Source: Synaphobranchus kaupii (lineage: Eukaryota > Chordata > Actinopteri > Anguilliformes > Synaphobranchidae). Taken from it: a stretch of 64,000 bases of DNA. This document shows positions 10,196-21,156 of the stretch, piece after piece; positions within the stretch are counted from its first letter, which is position 1, and each line of letters starts with the position of its first letter. Location: assembly GCA_029718625.1 (NCBI GenBank), contig CM056377.1, forward strand, positions 105,412,585-105,476,584. Reading direction: 5' to 3'. A program made the translations under genes and the position numbers. The notes under the pieces were generated by a model that saw only the letters and a program-made list of their open reading frames with translations, was not told where the DNA came from and searched no databases.

Positions 10196-10399
10196 AACAT
10201 GAAACTTTTTGCTGGAGATAAGTTTTAAAGCGATTTTATCAAAACACTAAATCAATGTTATTTCCTAATGTATTCAACATTTCAGTCGTGCAATAAAAAA
10301 AACTTTTAAAATATCGCTTAATCGCTTGAGTGCCGCTTTCTCTATTTTTAAGACTTTTCCCGGGAAATATGTAAAGGCATTCAATTTAAACTTCTGAAA
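10196..10399. other. Non-coding DNA, no feature seen
   Basis: AT-rich spacer; a 'TTTTCCCGGGAAA' palindrome at about 10356-10368 resembles hAT scraps elsewhere in the window. Confidence 0.4.
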
Positions 10400-10556
10400 C
10401 AGGAAGCTTGGGGTTACAGTAAAGCATTCTGGGCAATTTCACTGCCCGAAGTCTGCAGTCTTGCGGACTCATTCCCTTGAGCCCAATCGAGAGTCGAGGG
10501 ACTAATTTCACATACTTCACTTGCATTTCTAACGGATTGGACCGCACTCACCCCTG
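10400..10556. mobile_element. MITE fragment related to 3340-3640 and 8029-8177
   Basis: Contains 'GCGGACTCATTCCCTTGAG', 'TTCTAACGGATTGGACCGCA' and cacttcacttgcat-like blocks shared with 3370-3465. Its end matches the 8029-8177 terminus. One end only. Confidence 0.55.
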
Positions 10557-10627
10557 GCAACGCCCAGCACTGTAAGAAAATAAAGCAGTTGGTTCTGGAA
10601 AGATCCAACTGACTGTGATATATATCA

Positions 10628-11100
10628 CTATATAAGTGCAACTGCCGATGTTGAACATTTGCCCTCTATTAGTAATGTTCTGTTTCCTGATCTTATTGTT
10701 GCAGGGGATTTTAATGCCACTGCAAACCCAGTACTGGACCAATCTTCAGGAAAACATGGCTCTCCTCTAGCTTGTTCATCTGCTCTGACAGCCTTCCTTC
10801 CAGACTTAAATCTAGTAGATATATGCCATATTCTTAATGGCCAGGCTGAAGACTTCATTTTACTCTGCCCATCATAGCTCTTCTTCTATGGTTGATTATT
10901 TTTTATCTCCATCCTTAATTGAACATACACCCCAAATTGACATGCTCCCCATCCTCATCTCTGACCATACTCCTCTTCAGTGCAAAATAATCCCTTTGAT
11001 CAGCCATCCTAAAACACACAGATTTAGTTTGAGTGACTCTTTATTATTATACAATTATTTTCTTTATGTCAGATTAAACAACAGTTGGGAGAGCTTTTAG
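10628..11100 (+). pseudogene. L1-type LINE ORF2, endonuclease region (frameshifted relic)
   Basis: The plus strand reads 'LIVAGDFNATANPVLDQSSG', followed by 'FLPDLNLVDICHILN', in the frame 10659-10877. It continues after a frameshift near 10850 as 'SAHHSSSSMVDYFLSPSLIE' and 'ILISDHTPLQCK' in 10837-11100. GDFN, the D-Y-F-L block and SDHTPL are signature motifs of the apurinic-type endonuclease of L1-clade LINEs, the nuclease that nicks chromosomal DNA to prime reverse transcription. The upstream portion is missing and downstream codons are disrupted. The reverse transcriptase piece at 11516 belongs to the same strand and probably the same copy. Confidence 0.85.
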
Positions 11101-11270
11101 CAAAGAGTTATATTTACTGAGATACCTTCTGAGGGCAGCATTAGATGTAATTGGTTCTATCAGACGCCCAATCAAAAAAAGGTGGAGGTGGGGTCATTTC
11201 CAGTAGGAAGTCATTTATGCCCTGACAGCAGAACAGACTCATCTACCCAAGTGGCGGCCTAACTGCTCCA

Positions 11271-11331
11271 CTGATTTAGTGTAGTGGTTAGCGCGGTATT
11301 CACTCCTGCTGGAGACCTAGGTTCGAGGCTC
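11271..11331 (+). repeat. tRNA-like segment, probable SINE head inside the L1 relic
   Basis: 'TTTAGTGTAGTGGTTAGCGC' resembles a polymerase III A box and 'GGTTCGAGGCTC' a B box, about 35 bp apart as in tRNA-derived SINEs. No tRNA cloverleaf with a plausible acceptor stem is evident, so this is not called as a tRNA gene. It lies between the endonuclease and reverse transcriptase remnants of the L1, suggesting insertion there. The SINE tail was not identified. Confidence 0.45.
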
Positions 11332-11515
11332 ACTGTAATGGCACTGCCATTACACTTTGTTTCGCATATTTTTTTATATATATTGCGGCCAAAGAGCCTG
11401 TCGGGTGGGATCTGGTTACAGCGGACCGTTTGTTGCCAGCTAGCTACTAGAAGCGAGGTACAGCCTTAAGATTGCATACACTCTTCCTCTGGGGGCCTGT
11501 GCGGTCTAATCACTC

Positions 11516-11775
11516 AGTGCTGAAAAGGCATTTGATCAGCTTGAGTGGGACTACCTGTGGTTAGTTTTGGAACTGTCTAGATGTAGTCCAAATTTTATTT
11601 CTATTATTAAAAAACTGTACATTTGCCGTACTGCCTCTGTATTAACTAGAAGCTGCAAATTACATCCCTTTCAGCTACCCCATGGCACACGCCTGGGGTG
11701 ACCCCATCGCGCTTGCTTTGCCTTATATCGCAAGCGATCCGGAACACAAGAACATCTCTCCGATTCAAACTCACG
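11516..11775 (+). pseudogene. L1-type LINE ORF2, reverse transcriptase fragment
   Basis: The plus strand reads 'SAEKAFDQLEWDYLWLVLEL', then 'NFISIIKKLY' and 'TASVLTRSCKLHPFQLPHGT'. AEKAFD is the first catalytic-aspartate motif of L1 reverse transcriptases, and the HGTR region precedes the QGCPLSP-type motif, which is destroyed here by an in-frame TGA and a frameshift. The YADD motif is not reached. Sequence after about 11775 no longer reads as reverse transcriptase. It is a dead fragment of the L1 copy that begins at 10628. Confidence 0.85.
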
Positions 11776-12048
11776 GGCAGTGGCAGAACTAAAGTTTTAT
11801 ACATGGGGTGGCCAAGGCTACTTCAGGGGGTCCATAGACAATGACAGAAAATGAGTGTGTAACCCTAACCTGGCATCTAAGGAGCATGAATGAATCCTAT
11901 GATTGCCGGTAGAAGTGATAATTCACATAAGGCAGAGTTCTTCAATGTGGCAGATAGTGTGGTCCACTAGGGTTACTTCACTAGAATTCTTTAAGGTATT
12001 ATGAATAGCCAGTGTCTCCACCTCGGAACTGCAGCTAAATTTCTTTCT
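11776..12048. other. Non-coding DNA, no feature seen
   Basis: No gene. The segment around 11780-11830 may be further L1 debris but could not be aligned by eye. Confidence 0.4.
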
Positions 12049-12074
12049 CACACACACACACATGCACATGCACC

Positions 12075-12120
<46 letters not shown>
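12049..12120. repeat. (CA)n microsatellite
   Basis: (CA)6, a CATGCACATGCACCCGCG interruption, then about 21 further CA units. The Val/Cys-repeat frames on the minus strand derive from it. Confidence 0.97.
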
Positions 12121-12123
<3 letters not shown>

Positions 12124-12904
12124 CTGTACTCACATACTGGAGAGACTTGGATCACTCTGTTTTCATGAATATATAATCTGGGTCTATAAGTGTTGAACAT
12201 CCAAAATATTTTCAGAAAATAAAGCTCAAGCACCAAAGAGATAAGATAGCATTTGTGTGTGACATAATATGCATAGTTTATTTATGGAAGTACATTTACA
12301 AACAAAACACACGGGTGATCCAAGGACTGGGGTCTGTTTGCACCTGATCTGCCTGTTTGTTCTTCTTTAAAAAGAAGTCTGATATCTCTCCCTTTCTTTT
12401 CATGATTGTTTTAATTGACCCTATGCAAAAATAAGACTATGGTTACATCTAAGCATCCAATTACCCACATGTTAGTCCAATCTCGATCTTAATTACAAAT
12501 CCCCATTATCATAACTGTACCTTAAAATCAACTACCAGCCTATGTTACTAGTTAGATCATGGCTAGCCCTACTCTGCAGTAAGTACCTATAATTTCTTAC
12601 ACCTTTACGATAGCAAACAGGCTATCTGCAAATTGTGGTAATCTTTTGAGTAACGTTAACAGATTGATAATAACAATTGTTTCGTTTTGAGTTCAAGTAC
12701 GGAAATCTAACTGAGTTAATGGATTTCAAATTGCTAAATGTTAACTTGCTGAACACTGACAGCTGTACTAGTTACCAACACTCGTATACTGTAAGTTACG
12801 ACACTGCACTGTATATGCATGGCGTGTATTACTAGCACAGATGTAAACATAATGTTAGGCTAAATTGGGAACCGATCTCTCTTACTGATTAACTGTCTGT
12901 TATG
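12121..12904. other. Non-coding AT-rich DNA, no feature seen
   Basis: No repeat, RNA or coding signature was recognised. Confidence 0.45.
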
Positions 12905-13691
12905 GAGCCAAATTGCTAATATGCATCTACACAGCGACTCAACTTTCGTAAAAGTTGTTCAGGAAACGTAAACCTGATGTTAAACCTTAAAACTTTCAAT
13001 GTGGTGCTTTCACTGCAGGTCTGCCATAGTTGTGTCAGTCGCTCACGTGACGCTCCAACAGTGATCCTTGGGGAATTTTTTGCCTCTCTTACCATCCTCC
13101 TCACTGTGCGTGGGGGCAAAATAAACTCGGGTCCTCTTCCAGGCATGTTTGTAACAGTTCCAGTTGCTTTGAACCTTTTAAGTATTGCCCTAACAGTAGA
13201 TATAGGCATTTTCATGTGAGTAGCTATTTTATTATAGCCATTCCCTGACTTATGAAGCTCAACACACTTTTCCTTCATTTGATTTGTGTGTTCTCTTATC
13301 TTCCCCATGTTGATGTATGAATAAGGGAATATGGCCTCTGTGTCACCTCATATTTATACCCCAGTGAAACAGGAAGTCATGGATTACTGCTTGAAAGTTC
13401 CTAAACACTCTTATCAACTTTACAAAGTAAAATATAAATGGAAAAAATGCTTCAGTTACATTTTGTTTATAAGAATTTCTAGGGGTGCCAATAATTGTGG
13501 CACACTTGGTTTTGTTAAAAATAATTATTTCTTGAGGGATTTTTTTTCTCTGAATAAATTTACTACAATTAAAGGTTGGATTTTTCTCATTTTTTCAGTG
13601 TGAGATTAAGCAATTTCACTAAAAGGTGAATTTTTTTATAATTCTTTTTACTCCTCTTTACCAGGGGTGCCAACAATTGTGGAGGGCACTG
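12905..13691 (-). mobile_element. Tc1-like transposon, 3' part lost
   Basis: On the minus strand the element starts at 13691 with 'CAGTGCCCTCCACAATTGTT' after TA, followed by a 'GGCACCCCTGG' subterminal block repeated inverted near 13485. A transposase N-terminus begins at 13308. Coding similarity fades near 12950 and no opposite terminus is visible, so the far end is deleted or too degraded to see. Confidence 0.85.
12916..13308 (-). pseudogene. Tc1-like transposase, N-terminal helix-turn-helix region
   Basis: An open frame of 130 codons begins 'MGKIREHTNQMKEKCVELHK', continues through 'ISTVRAILKRFKATGTV' and 'PPRTVRRMVREAKNSPRITV'. These are the first helix-turn-helix, the GRPR-like linker region (here PGRGPEF, degraded) and the start of the second DNA-binding subdomain of Tc1 transposases. 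After about residue 100 the reading diverges from the family. The DDE catalytic domain, which needs about 200 further residues, is missing. Start ATG at 13308 is the family's usual start, 383 bp from the element terminus. It cannot encode an active enzyme. Confidence 0.85.
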
Positions 13692-16310
13692 TATGTTGTG
13701 CAGTAAGAAACCCAGAAACTATTTTTAAACTTCCCTCCCAATGCAATATAATACAGTATATTGGAACATATGTATATTTAAATTGAAATACCTCAATTTT
13801 TTAATTCTGTCCATTGCCTTGGAAAAAAAAAAACAAACACATGAGTGCTAGCTATTCTAGCTAGCTAAGGGATGCCAACAGAGGCAGGGTATTACTTTAA
13901 ACACATTTTCATGAATTCACAAATCTGCCAACATAGCCTTACACAACTTACAAATGTAACCAATGTCTCAACAGTATTTATGGTTTATTTTAAGGTTGTT
14001 TAATACCTAGCAGAGGTTGTACAGTAATTAGCAAGATGGAGGCCTGTCTCTGACTCTGCCTGCACTGTCTATGTGTAGGGCTCATTTGCATAATGTCCGC
14101 GCGCTGGGCATTGTTAGAAACAAGACAAAAGAAATCCCTGTTAACCCTGTGGGTGCTGAACATCAGGAACACCTTTAGTAAGAGTTACATTAAAATGCAA
14201 TAAGAACTTTAAATATGGTTATTTATGTAATATTTTGCATGGAAAAAGTTTCCTTTGTCGCACTGCAAGGAGAAAAATTTGGCTCGTGTCTTGAGCTGTA
14301 CCTTTGTCGTACCAAGCCATTCATTGCGGCATTACAGCGCCACAGCTAATGTGAATTGTGCCATTGGAATTAATAAATTCTGAATGAAATCCAGTGCAGT
14401 GCTGCAATTGTCGTGCCACTTACACCTTCAATCTGAAATGGCCTTAACAATCTCTTTTCAAGGCAGAGTCAGAACGGTTAAAATGATAGCCCGGCTGAAC
14501 TTTTAGTTTTTTATGATCCCCATCGCACCACCACCCATATTTCTGGAAGAGGCTCACAAGAGGCTTGTTTGGACGTTAACACTGTCTGGAACAACCTTAG
14601 ACATCATAACGCATAATATATTATCACTAAGAGCAGAAATCTTCGCACATTACTTGGAGCTCAGCTGGCTTCACTTGTATAAATGGGGCACATGTTTCTG
14701 TTGCAACGCTATTTTATTACTAACGCTAGCTGAGTTTCTGTGATTTGTAGTGCAGTATAAATAACTATAAAATACTCAAACATACTCAGAGGAATACCTG
14801 TATGGCAACAAACAGTTGATATTTTCCTGTACATGCCATATTTACACAAGTGAACACTACTAGACTGAGGCTAACATTTTAGACTTGATGAATGCTGGAC
14901 AGTAACAATGCACCATAATGAGTTTTAGTTTCTTTTACAAACCTTTAATTAGTAGAAAGCAACAAAACGCATTAATGGTCAATTTTATGTATGTAACAAC
15001 CCAATACTAACCAGTTTCCTAAAAACAAATCACCTCTTAAGTCCTGCATTCCCCACAAAAATAATTTATTTGATTGTTCATTCAAAGAGAATGAGTGAAT
15101 TATCAGCTGCCTGTCCAGTGGTAAAGGTATCAACAATTTGTGTCGCAAGTCTCATCAGTACAGAGGTCAAGATAATGGGCAATGTGCTTCTGTGAGCTTC
15201 TTGTTTTTGCTTTTGCCACCATTAAATCTCAGTAACAATGTTGTTTTGGTTAAATTTCCCGACTTTCTGGTCTTTGTCAACCATTATCTCTCACGTAACG
15301 TTTTGGGGGTTCATTTAAAGTGTACAATATACTGCAGCAACACAAACCAGCCATAGATTAAGTGCTACTGTACAGTGCCAGTTCAAAGTTCTGGCAACTA
15401 ATCACGTTGCAGCAATGTACCCTCCAATCTTTGTCCCTTATTTGAAGTTTAGGCCCTGTGCCAGTTTTAATGAACAATTACAGGTTTCTGTTTTAGCCTT
15501 CTTCACTAGTACAAATACTTAATATTCCATTGTCAATGAAAAATCACTTACATTTCACCCACAACACTGCTCTCAATATTGCTCTCATGCCTGAATGTAA
15601 GGCAGAAATTAATCGTATTTTCCTATAGTAATCTAAGAACAGTCATTATTTCCCTAAAAACATAGTTCTTGACCCCAAAATAACTATCATTAAATATACA
15701 AATAAATGACCCATATAAGCTTATTAATATAGCAAATTTTACAATGGACTCTAAATTCTTGGATTTAATTACAATATGTTGGTCTCAATTGTTAGAAAAG
15801 GCAAATCTAGAAATGGTGCATGCGATTTTAAAGGGCACCTTGCTCAAAATTAATAAATCACAAAGATGATCTTGTCAGTACGTTAAGGACATAGATTTTA
15901 AAATAAATCTGTGCCAGAAAAGTGAGACCCCTGATAAAGGCCATGTGTAAATTACTTTAAAAATTGTAGTCTCTGTAATTATATGGAGCATTTTACAAGC
16001 AACTGGGGACTGCTTTGGACGGATGAATGGAATTTAATCAGTTTCTGGCACACAGAGGTCTTGCTCTACACCTTGCTTTACTGAAACGGATGTTTCTCGG
16101 TCGAAGTACTAGAGCGTCCTTATTTACAGCTAGTTAAAGTTAAAGAAAATCATAATATTACAATGCAAACTTCCCATTAGGACTTCAGCTCTAAACTGAA
16201 ACAGTAAAAATGTGAAAATAATATGGCACACACACATTATGTAGAGATCACTAACAAATCAAATTTTAAACCTAATAGAATTAGGTTAAAATATGGTAAC
16301 AAAAGAGTAA
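13692..16310. other. Non-coding AT-rich DNA, no gene seen
   Basis: Short frames (60-76 codons) at 13990-14172, 14513-14743 and 15138-15356 lack recognisable domains or consistent splice structure. Segment 14250-14420 is less AT-rich than its surroundings, with no identified repeat. Confidence 0.45.
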
Positions 16311-16930
16311 TATGAATGAACATAGTGAATTATACATGTTAATATAACTCTCATATATCATTTATAATACCAATGTATTACTCTCTTGCTCAAATTATTT
16401 ATGCTGTCCACTCTCCAGATATAGTGCAGATGAACTGTCATTTCTATCAGAACAAAGAAATACATCATTTTCAAGAATTTGATCAGCTTTACAGAAGTGT
16501 GACGATATCACACATCTGGTGACTCTTTGCTACAGCTGTCAGCAGGGTTTCCTTTTACAATAAATTTATAACACTGGAAGAGTGCCCTGCCTGCACTCTG
16601 TCGAGGCCTGAAGACACATCTCTTCAGACTCCACCTTGACTGATATTCTAACCTAGGAATATCAGTTCCCTGTGTTTACTAGTTCCCTGTGTTTTCCTGT
16701 CTGTTTATTATAGTTTATAATAATATTTAGAATAGAAGTGTAGTATTGCTGATTTACCCACAGCTTACTGTGAACTACAGTCAACGTTCATTACTAGGGA
16801 TAGCTGCTACATTATGGGAAGGATGTGCTTTGTCTTGTCTGTTCTGTAGTGATCTTGATGATGTCTCTGTATGCACTTATTGTACGTCGCTTTGGATAAA
16901 AGCGTCTGCTAAATGAATGTAATGTAATGT
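16311..16930 (+). mobile_element. L2-clade LINE 3' end (UnaL2-like tail)
   Basis: The tail has 'CGTCGCTTTGGATAAAAGCG' followed by TCTGCTAAATG and repeated TGTAA units (16913-16930). This conserved stem-loop and repeat are recognised by the L2-type reverse transcriptase in fish and eel LINE/SINE pairs. Upstream (about 16598-16640) 'RGLKTHLFRLHLD' then a stop resembles the end of an L2 ORF2. AAAAGAGTAA is found at 16301-16310 and directly after the tail at 16931-16940, a possible 10-bp target duplication. The sequence between 16311 and about 16540 does not obviously look like LINE, so the true 5' limit may be nearer 16550. Confidence 0.8.
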
Positions 16931-16940
16931 AAAAGAGTAA

Positions 16941-18427
16941 CATATATCTAGATGGGAAGAAGCAACATACAGTTAACTGGTATTTATATTAAATGTATAA
17001 GAATGGGTAATATGAAAGGAGATGTGGCTAAGGTAGATTATGACCTTCTAAGTGTCCCTCTCACTGCTATGTTAGCTATCAATAAATATGAACTCCCTTG
17101 GTGTAGAGAAAAATGGTCATCTATCTGGTTTTGCAGAATTTTTAAAAAACTAATTATATTTTTTGTTCAGTGATTTTGCATCAGATTTATATCACGGGCA
17201 ATATTATTTTATTTTATATTGCAGTCTAACAGAAAATAAAACATTCAGCTATTAAACGCAGCTTTGAGCTTGGGCGTCATCATTGAGTGACCTACGGGAA
17301 CCATTCGTAGCTTTAATACTTTACAGGACATTCCCTTGTATTTAAACACTGGAAGAATCAACAAGGCAGAGATGCATTATTCCTGATTCAGGCTCCACTG
17401 TGATTTTCTCAGTCTGCTGCTGTATTAATCAGCCCCTGCCCCCTAGGCTTGAACAGATGGTACTGTTAACATGCTTAAAATGAACTAAAACTCCTCATAC
17501 TGCGCTAGAATCCACTGGACTATCCATCTTTTATGATGCCCTGATGTTATGTTCCCCGAGCAAACATAAGTATTTTACGGTTTGCTTGGGGAGATGTTCA
17601 TGGCTCCGTTTTTCTCTTCAGTCTTATGGATTGAGTAACATCCCTTTAAAACAGCCAATAGACAGTGCAGCTTGGTCAGCAATTCTAGTCTGGCACGTGC
17701 ATAACATTTTGGTCTGTCGCCAATTATTTTTTTCTTGGGTGGCATGGACATTTTCACCCTCATTATTAAAAATATGTAAAAAATCAAATGTACCCAATAA
17801 TTGTCTGAGCTGTATTATACAAAAATATAACCTTAACACGGACATTGAAGTGTGATTTGATTACAAGTGGTCTAGTCAGTGTTAATGAGTCTAGTTTGCT
17901 CCCTCGTCTGGGATATAACAAGCAGAAATAGGGAAAAAGTGCATTTTGTGAGGGAAAAAAACAGGGTATAGTGAGGCCCTCCTGAATCATACCATGTATA
18001 AAGCAGTCACTTTGTTACCCAACTTGAAGTAAAACCTTTCCTAATGCATCGGCATCCTTTCTTGTCTCTGTGAAATGACATTGGCATGCTTATTAAATTG
18101 CCTTGTTTGCTCGTAAAATTAATTCATCTTGGCTTCTCCATCACTTAGCTGTCTTGAAACACCATCTCCAAGACAACCCAATGTATGAAATGCACTGCGA
18201 CACAAAAAAAGTAAAATAAAGGATAAATGAATAAAACGATTATCGATGTTTGTTTGTCTTAAATTAGAGGTTACTTTTCGATGAGGGATTTCAGCTGTAG
18301 CTGAATAGAGTATTGCTGTCTAATGGTATTCTTGATTCTTGTTACCAAAGCTTCTATCATAAACTACTGTTGATTACACATCTTTAATGAATAATGCTAT
18401 AAGATGAACTGACATAAAAAAAAGGCT
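16941..18427. other. Non-coding DNA, candidate conserved block near 17330-17470
   Basis: No coding exon or repeat was recognised. 17330-17470 is of more even base composition than its AT-rich surroundings and non-repetitive, which is compatible with conserved noncoding DNA but not proof of it. A 103-codon frame at 17544-17855 overlaps 70-73-codon frames on the other strand and has no known domain. Confidence 0.35.
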
Positions 18428-18487
18428 GTGTGTGTGTTTGTGCGTGTGTGCGTGCGTGTGTGTGTGTGTGTGTGTATGCGTGCGTGT
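18428..18487. repeat. (TG)n microsatellite
   Basis: Imperfect TG repeat with CG interruptions, about 60 bp. Confidence 0.95.
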
Positions 18488-19470
18488 GCCTCAGTGAGAG
18501 AGAAGGTGAGAGAAATTTCCAATTCTTCTGCATTGTAAATGTGGTGACTTAATCCAGTATGCTGAGTACAGTGCTCAGAAGACCAGGGGGAAGACATTGA
18601 TCAGAAATCAGAGGCACTCGACACCAAATTAAGCCTCTACATGCAGGAATCCGCTGGGATCTGCAAGACTTCTGCAGCCTACAGCTTTGAAAACACTGAA
18701 TACTGTATTTCTAGCTGTGGGCTCGCTGGCAGATAGAGAGAGAGAGATAGAGCGACAATATCAAACTAATGGTCCAGATTTCCAGCACCATTCATCACAA
18801 CCAGTTAGAGGAGAGAAATCCAATTGTATATTTACAATTATTCTACTTTTCAAGTATGTGAGGCATTATTAAAAATTCACAGATAAGTCAACAAAATTAT
18901 CTGTTTAGAGTCCTCTGAATCACTGTAAAATATAAAATACAATAGGCAATAACACACAATTTACAAATGTATTCTGACTTTCCTTAATGGCATAGCCTGT
19001 AGTGAGAACCATCGCAAATAAATTTGATGCAATAAAAATGGTCATCTGAGCAATAGATAAGAGATAAACCTAATTTCTTATAAAGACCTTGCTTTCGTGT
19101 CACCACCACTGTCTGCTGATGCGGTACCACCGTATTAGCCGCACCATTTTGCAAAATAGCCGTCCTCATTACCACACTTTTGTTGATGATGGAACAGACA
19201 GCCAACATAATAATCAAAGCTGCATTCGTATAAAGTGGCTGTATGAGCAATTATGTAAATTATTTTAATCTCAGCCAAAATAACACATTTATGTCTCGTA
19301 AAAACACAGATGACCACATTCAGCTTGATTCTATTTCAATGTCTTGAACACAAGCAAATATTGTGTGCACCAGTGGAAAAGAAGATGGACACGTGGCAAG
19401 CTGAATTCCTCTGATAGAAATTCTGTAGGCCTACAGTTATTCTACTGATATTGATTCACACAGAGGTTCA
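18488..19470. other. Non-coding DNA, no feature seen
   Basis: Apart from a short (GA)n near 18737-18748, no repeat or gene was recognised. Confidence 0.45.
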
Positions 19471-19599
19471 CACAGCAAAAATGCTGGTGTAAATCTAACA
19501 CCGCTGGTGTACATTTAACACCCTAGAGTGTTTTATATGAGACCACAGTCTCATATGAACACCCGAGGGTGTTAAATGTACACCACAGTTTTTGCAGTG
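19471..19599. repeat. Palindromic MITE, about 129 bp
   Basis: The left end 'CACAGCAAAAATGCTGGTGT' mirrors the right end 'ACACCACAGTTTTTGCAGTG'. Internal blocks 'ACATTTAACACCCT' / 'GGGTGTTAAATGT' and a palindromic centre 'CATATGAG...' complete a full-length hairpin. The 31245-31350 element shares the tatatgag/ctcatatg core. Confidence 0.85.
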
Positions 19600-21035
19600 C
19601 ACTTCTGTCTTGGTGCAAAGAGTAATGCCTGTAGCATTCAGGTAGTATTGTGCAAAATAAAAATAAATGGTAGTGTTCATGACATTAAAAACAGTATGTC
19701 AATATTAAAATGGATTGAACCTTTGCTAGCTGGGCTTACAGACTGAGCCCAATTTTTCCTGTTCAGTCCAGGATTGCTCACTGGATGTATGTGTTCAGGC
19801 TCATAATTAGATTCTGTGTTCTATAGCATAAAATAAAACCTCAAACACAAAACCCATAACCTATTTAGAGCCATGCATTTCCATTCATATTATTTTTCTC
19901 TCTCAGTTTGTTCTAATAAGAGGGAAATTTGTTGATCTCCATCTCCATCTGATTTAAACGTTCTGCAAATTCCCATTATTATTCTTTTTTCTGTGAATAA
20001 TTGGCGCTCACTAATTCCTCTCTGCTGTTCTGCAGTATTTGCTTGTCTGACCTTTACAGATTCTGAGGACACGTACCGGAATTTAGTTTGATTTGGTATT
20101 TGCAGTCACTAAACAGATCAATAACAGTTTTATTTATATAAATGGACAAAAAAGAAAAAAAGAACAACTAAGATACAAAGAGGAATATCTGGCATGGAAT
20201 GTCTGATTTCAACATCAGCTCCCTTCCCCCTCCCAAAAAAAGAAAATGTATTAATTATTTAACATAGGATTGCTTGTTTCAAATATATGCAGGAGTATGA
20301 AGATGTTTATCCTAATTTTCTATTTTATTTAAGAATTCAATGAGTTACCAAAAGTGGCAGTAGACTTTTAGACTTCTTGGGGAGTGAGCCATGATTGATC
20401 ATTGCTGGTTTTTGTTTAAGGTAAATATTTAAATTTTGTTATGCTTCAATATTTAAATAAATTTTCAGATAACAATGGAATTTGTAATATCTACATATTT
20501 GTAACATCAGGCCATTCCTGATGGAATTTTCTTCCAAGTGTAGATTTAAGGAGAATAATGTTTTTTTATCAAGAAAATGTTCCATGTGCCATATGTCATT
20601 TGAGCTGGGAGTGACATATCTACCTCATCAATCAACAAAACCCAGCCAGCAAACATACAGTGCCCAGTAGCTGCCCTTGCTGGGTACAACTATTTTCCCA
20701 CCATTTTAGCAAATCGGCATCTCAAAAATCTGTGAAGTAGGAGACAAGGAAGGCAAATTATTTGCAAAGGGCAAGTTTGCTTGCTCTTTAAAAGCAAAAG
20801 TCGCTGTCTCCAGGCCAGTTACCACAATTTTCAGGCCATACCTTTTCTTGGCTTTTTTGCTCTTAAAGAGCCTTATGTTTAATTTGATTTAATCCAGAAC
20901 AACTGAAGTCTGGTGTGGTTGAATTTACTATGCCATTTCATTGGCTAAGTGCATGTGATTGAATTTAAGGGTTAGTCTGTTAAAACCTGTATTTTGCAGT
21001 GTAGGTGCAGACATTTGACATTGTATGAGAAAGCA
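19600..21035. other. Non-coding DNA, candidate conserved block near 19880-20080
   Basis: No coding exon was recognised. 19880-20080 is non-repetitive with even composition and could be conserved noncoding sequence (inference). Confidence 0.35.
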
Positions 21036-21156
21036 TTAACCCTTTCTCTAGCACCACCGTTTTTGGACACAAGTCTGAAAATGAAATAGTTACTGTTCTT
21101 GAGCCCCTTTAACTACAGGCATAATCCTGGTCTCTTCTGTAAAGTAATCCTTGGGA
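21036..21156. mobile_element. piggyBac-type MITE fragment (TTAACCCTTT end)
   Basis: Starts 'TTAACCCTTTCTCTAGCACC' and matches 51097-51214 along its length (ACACAAGTC, GAACCCCTTTGACTACAGG-like and TAATCCTG blocks). A right TTAA boundary comparable to that of the 51-kb copy is not clear. Confidence 0.65.

Noticed and set aside
11923..12236. Val/Cys-repeat frames
   Set aside because: Direct translation of the (CA)n microsatellite.
17544..17855. 103-codon plus-strand frame as a possible exon
   Set aside because: No domain, no consistent splice sites, and overlapping frames on the opposite strand.
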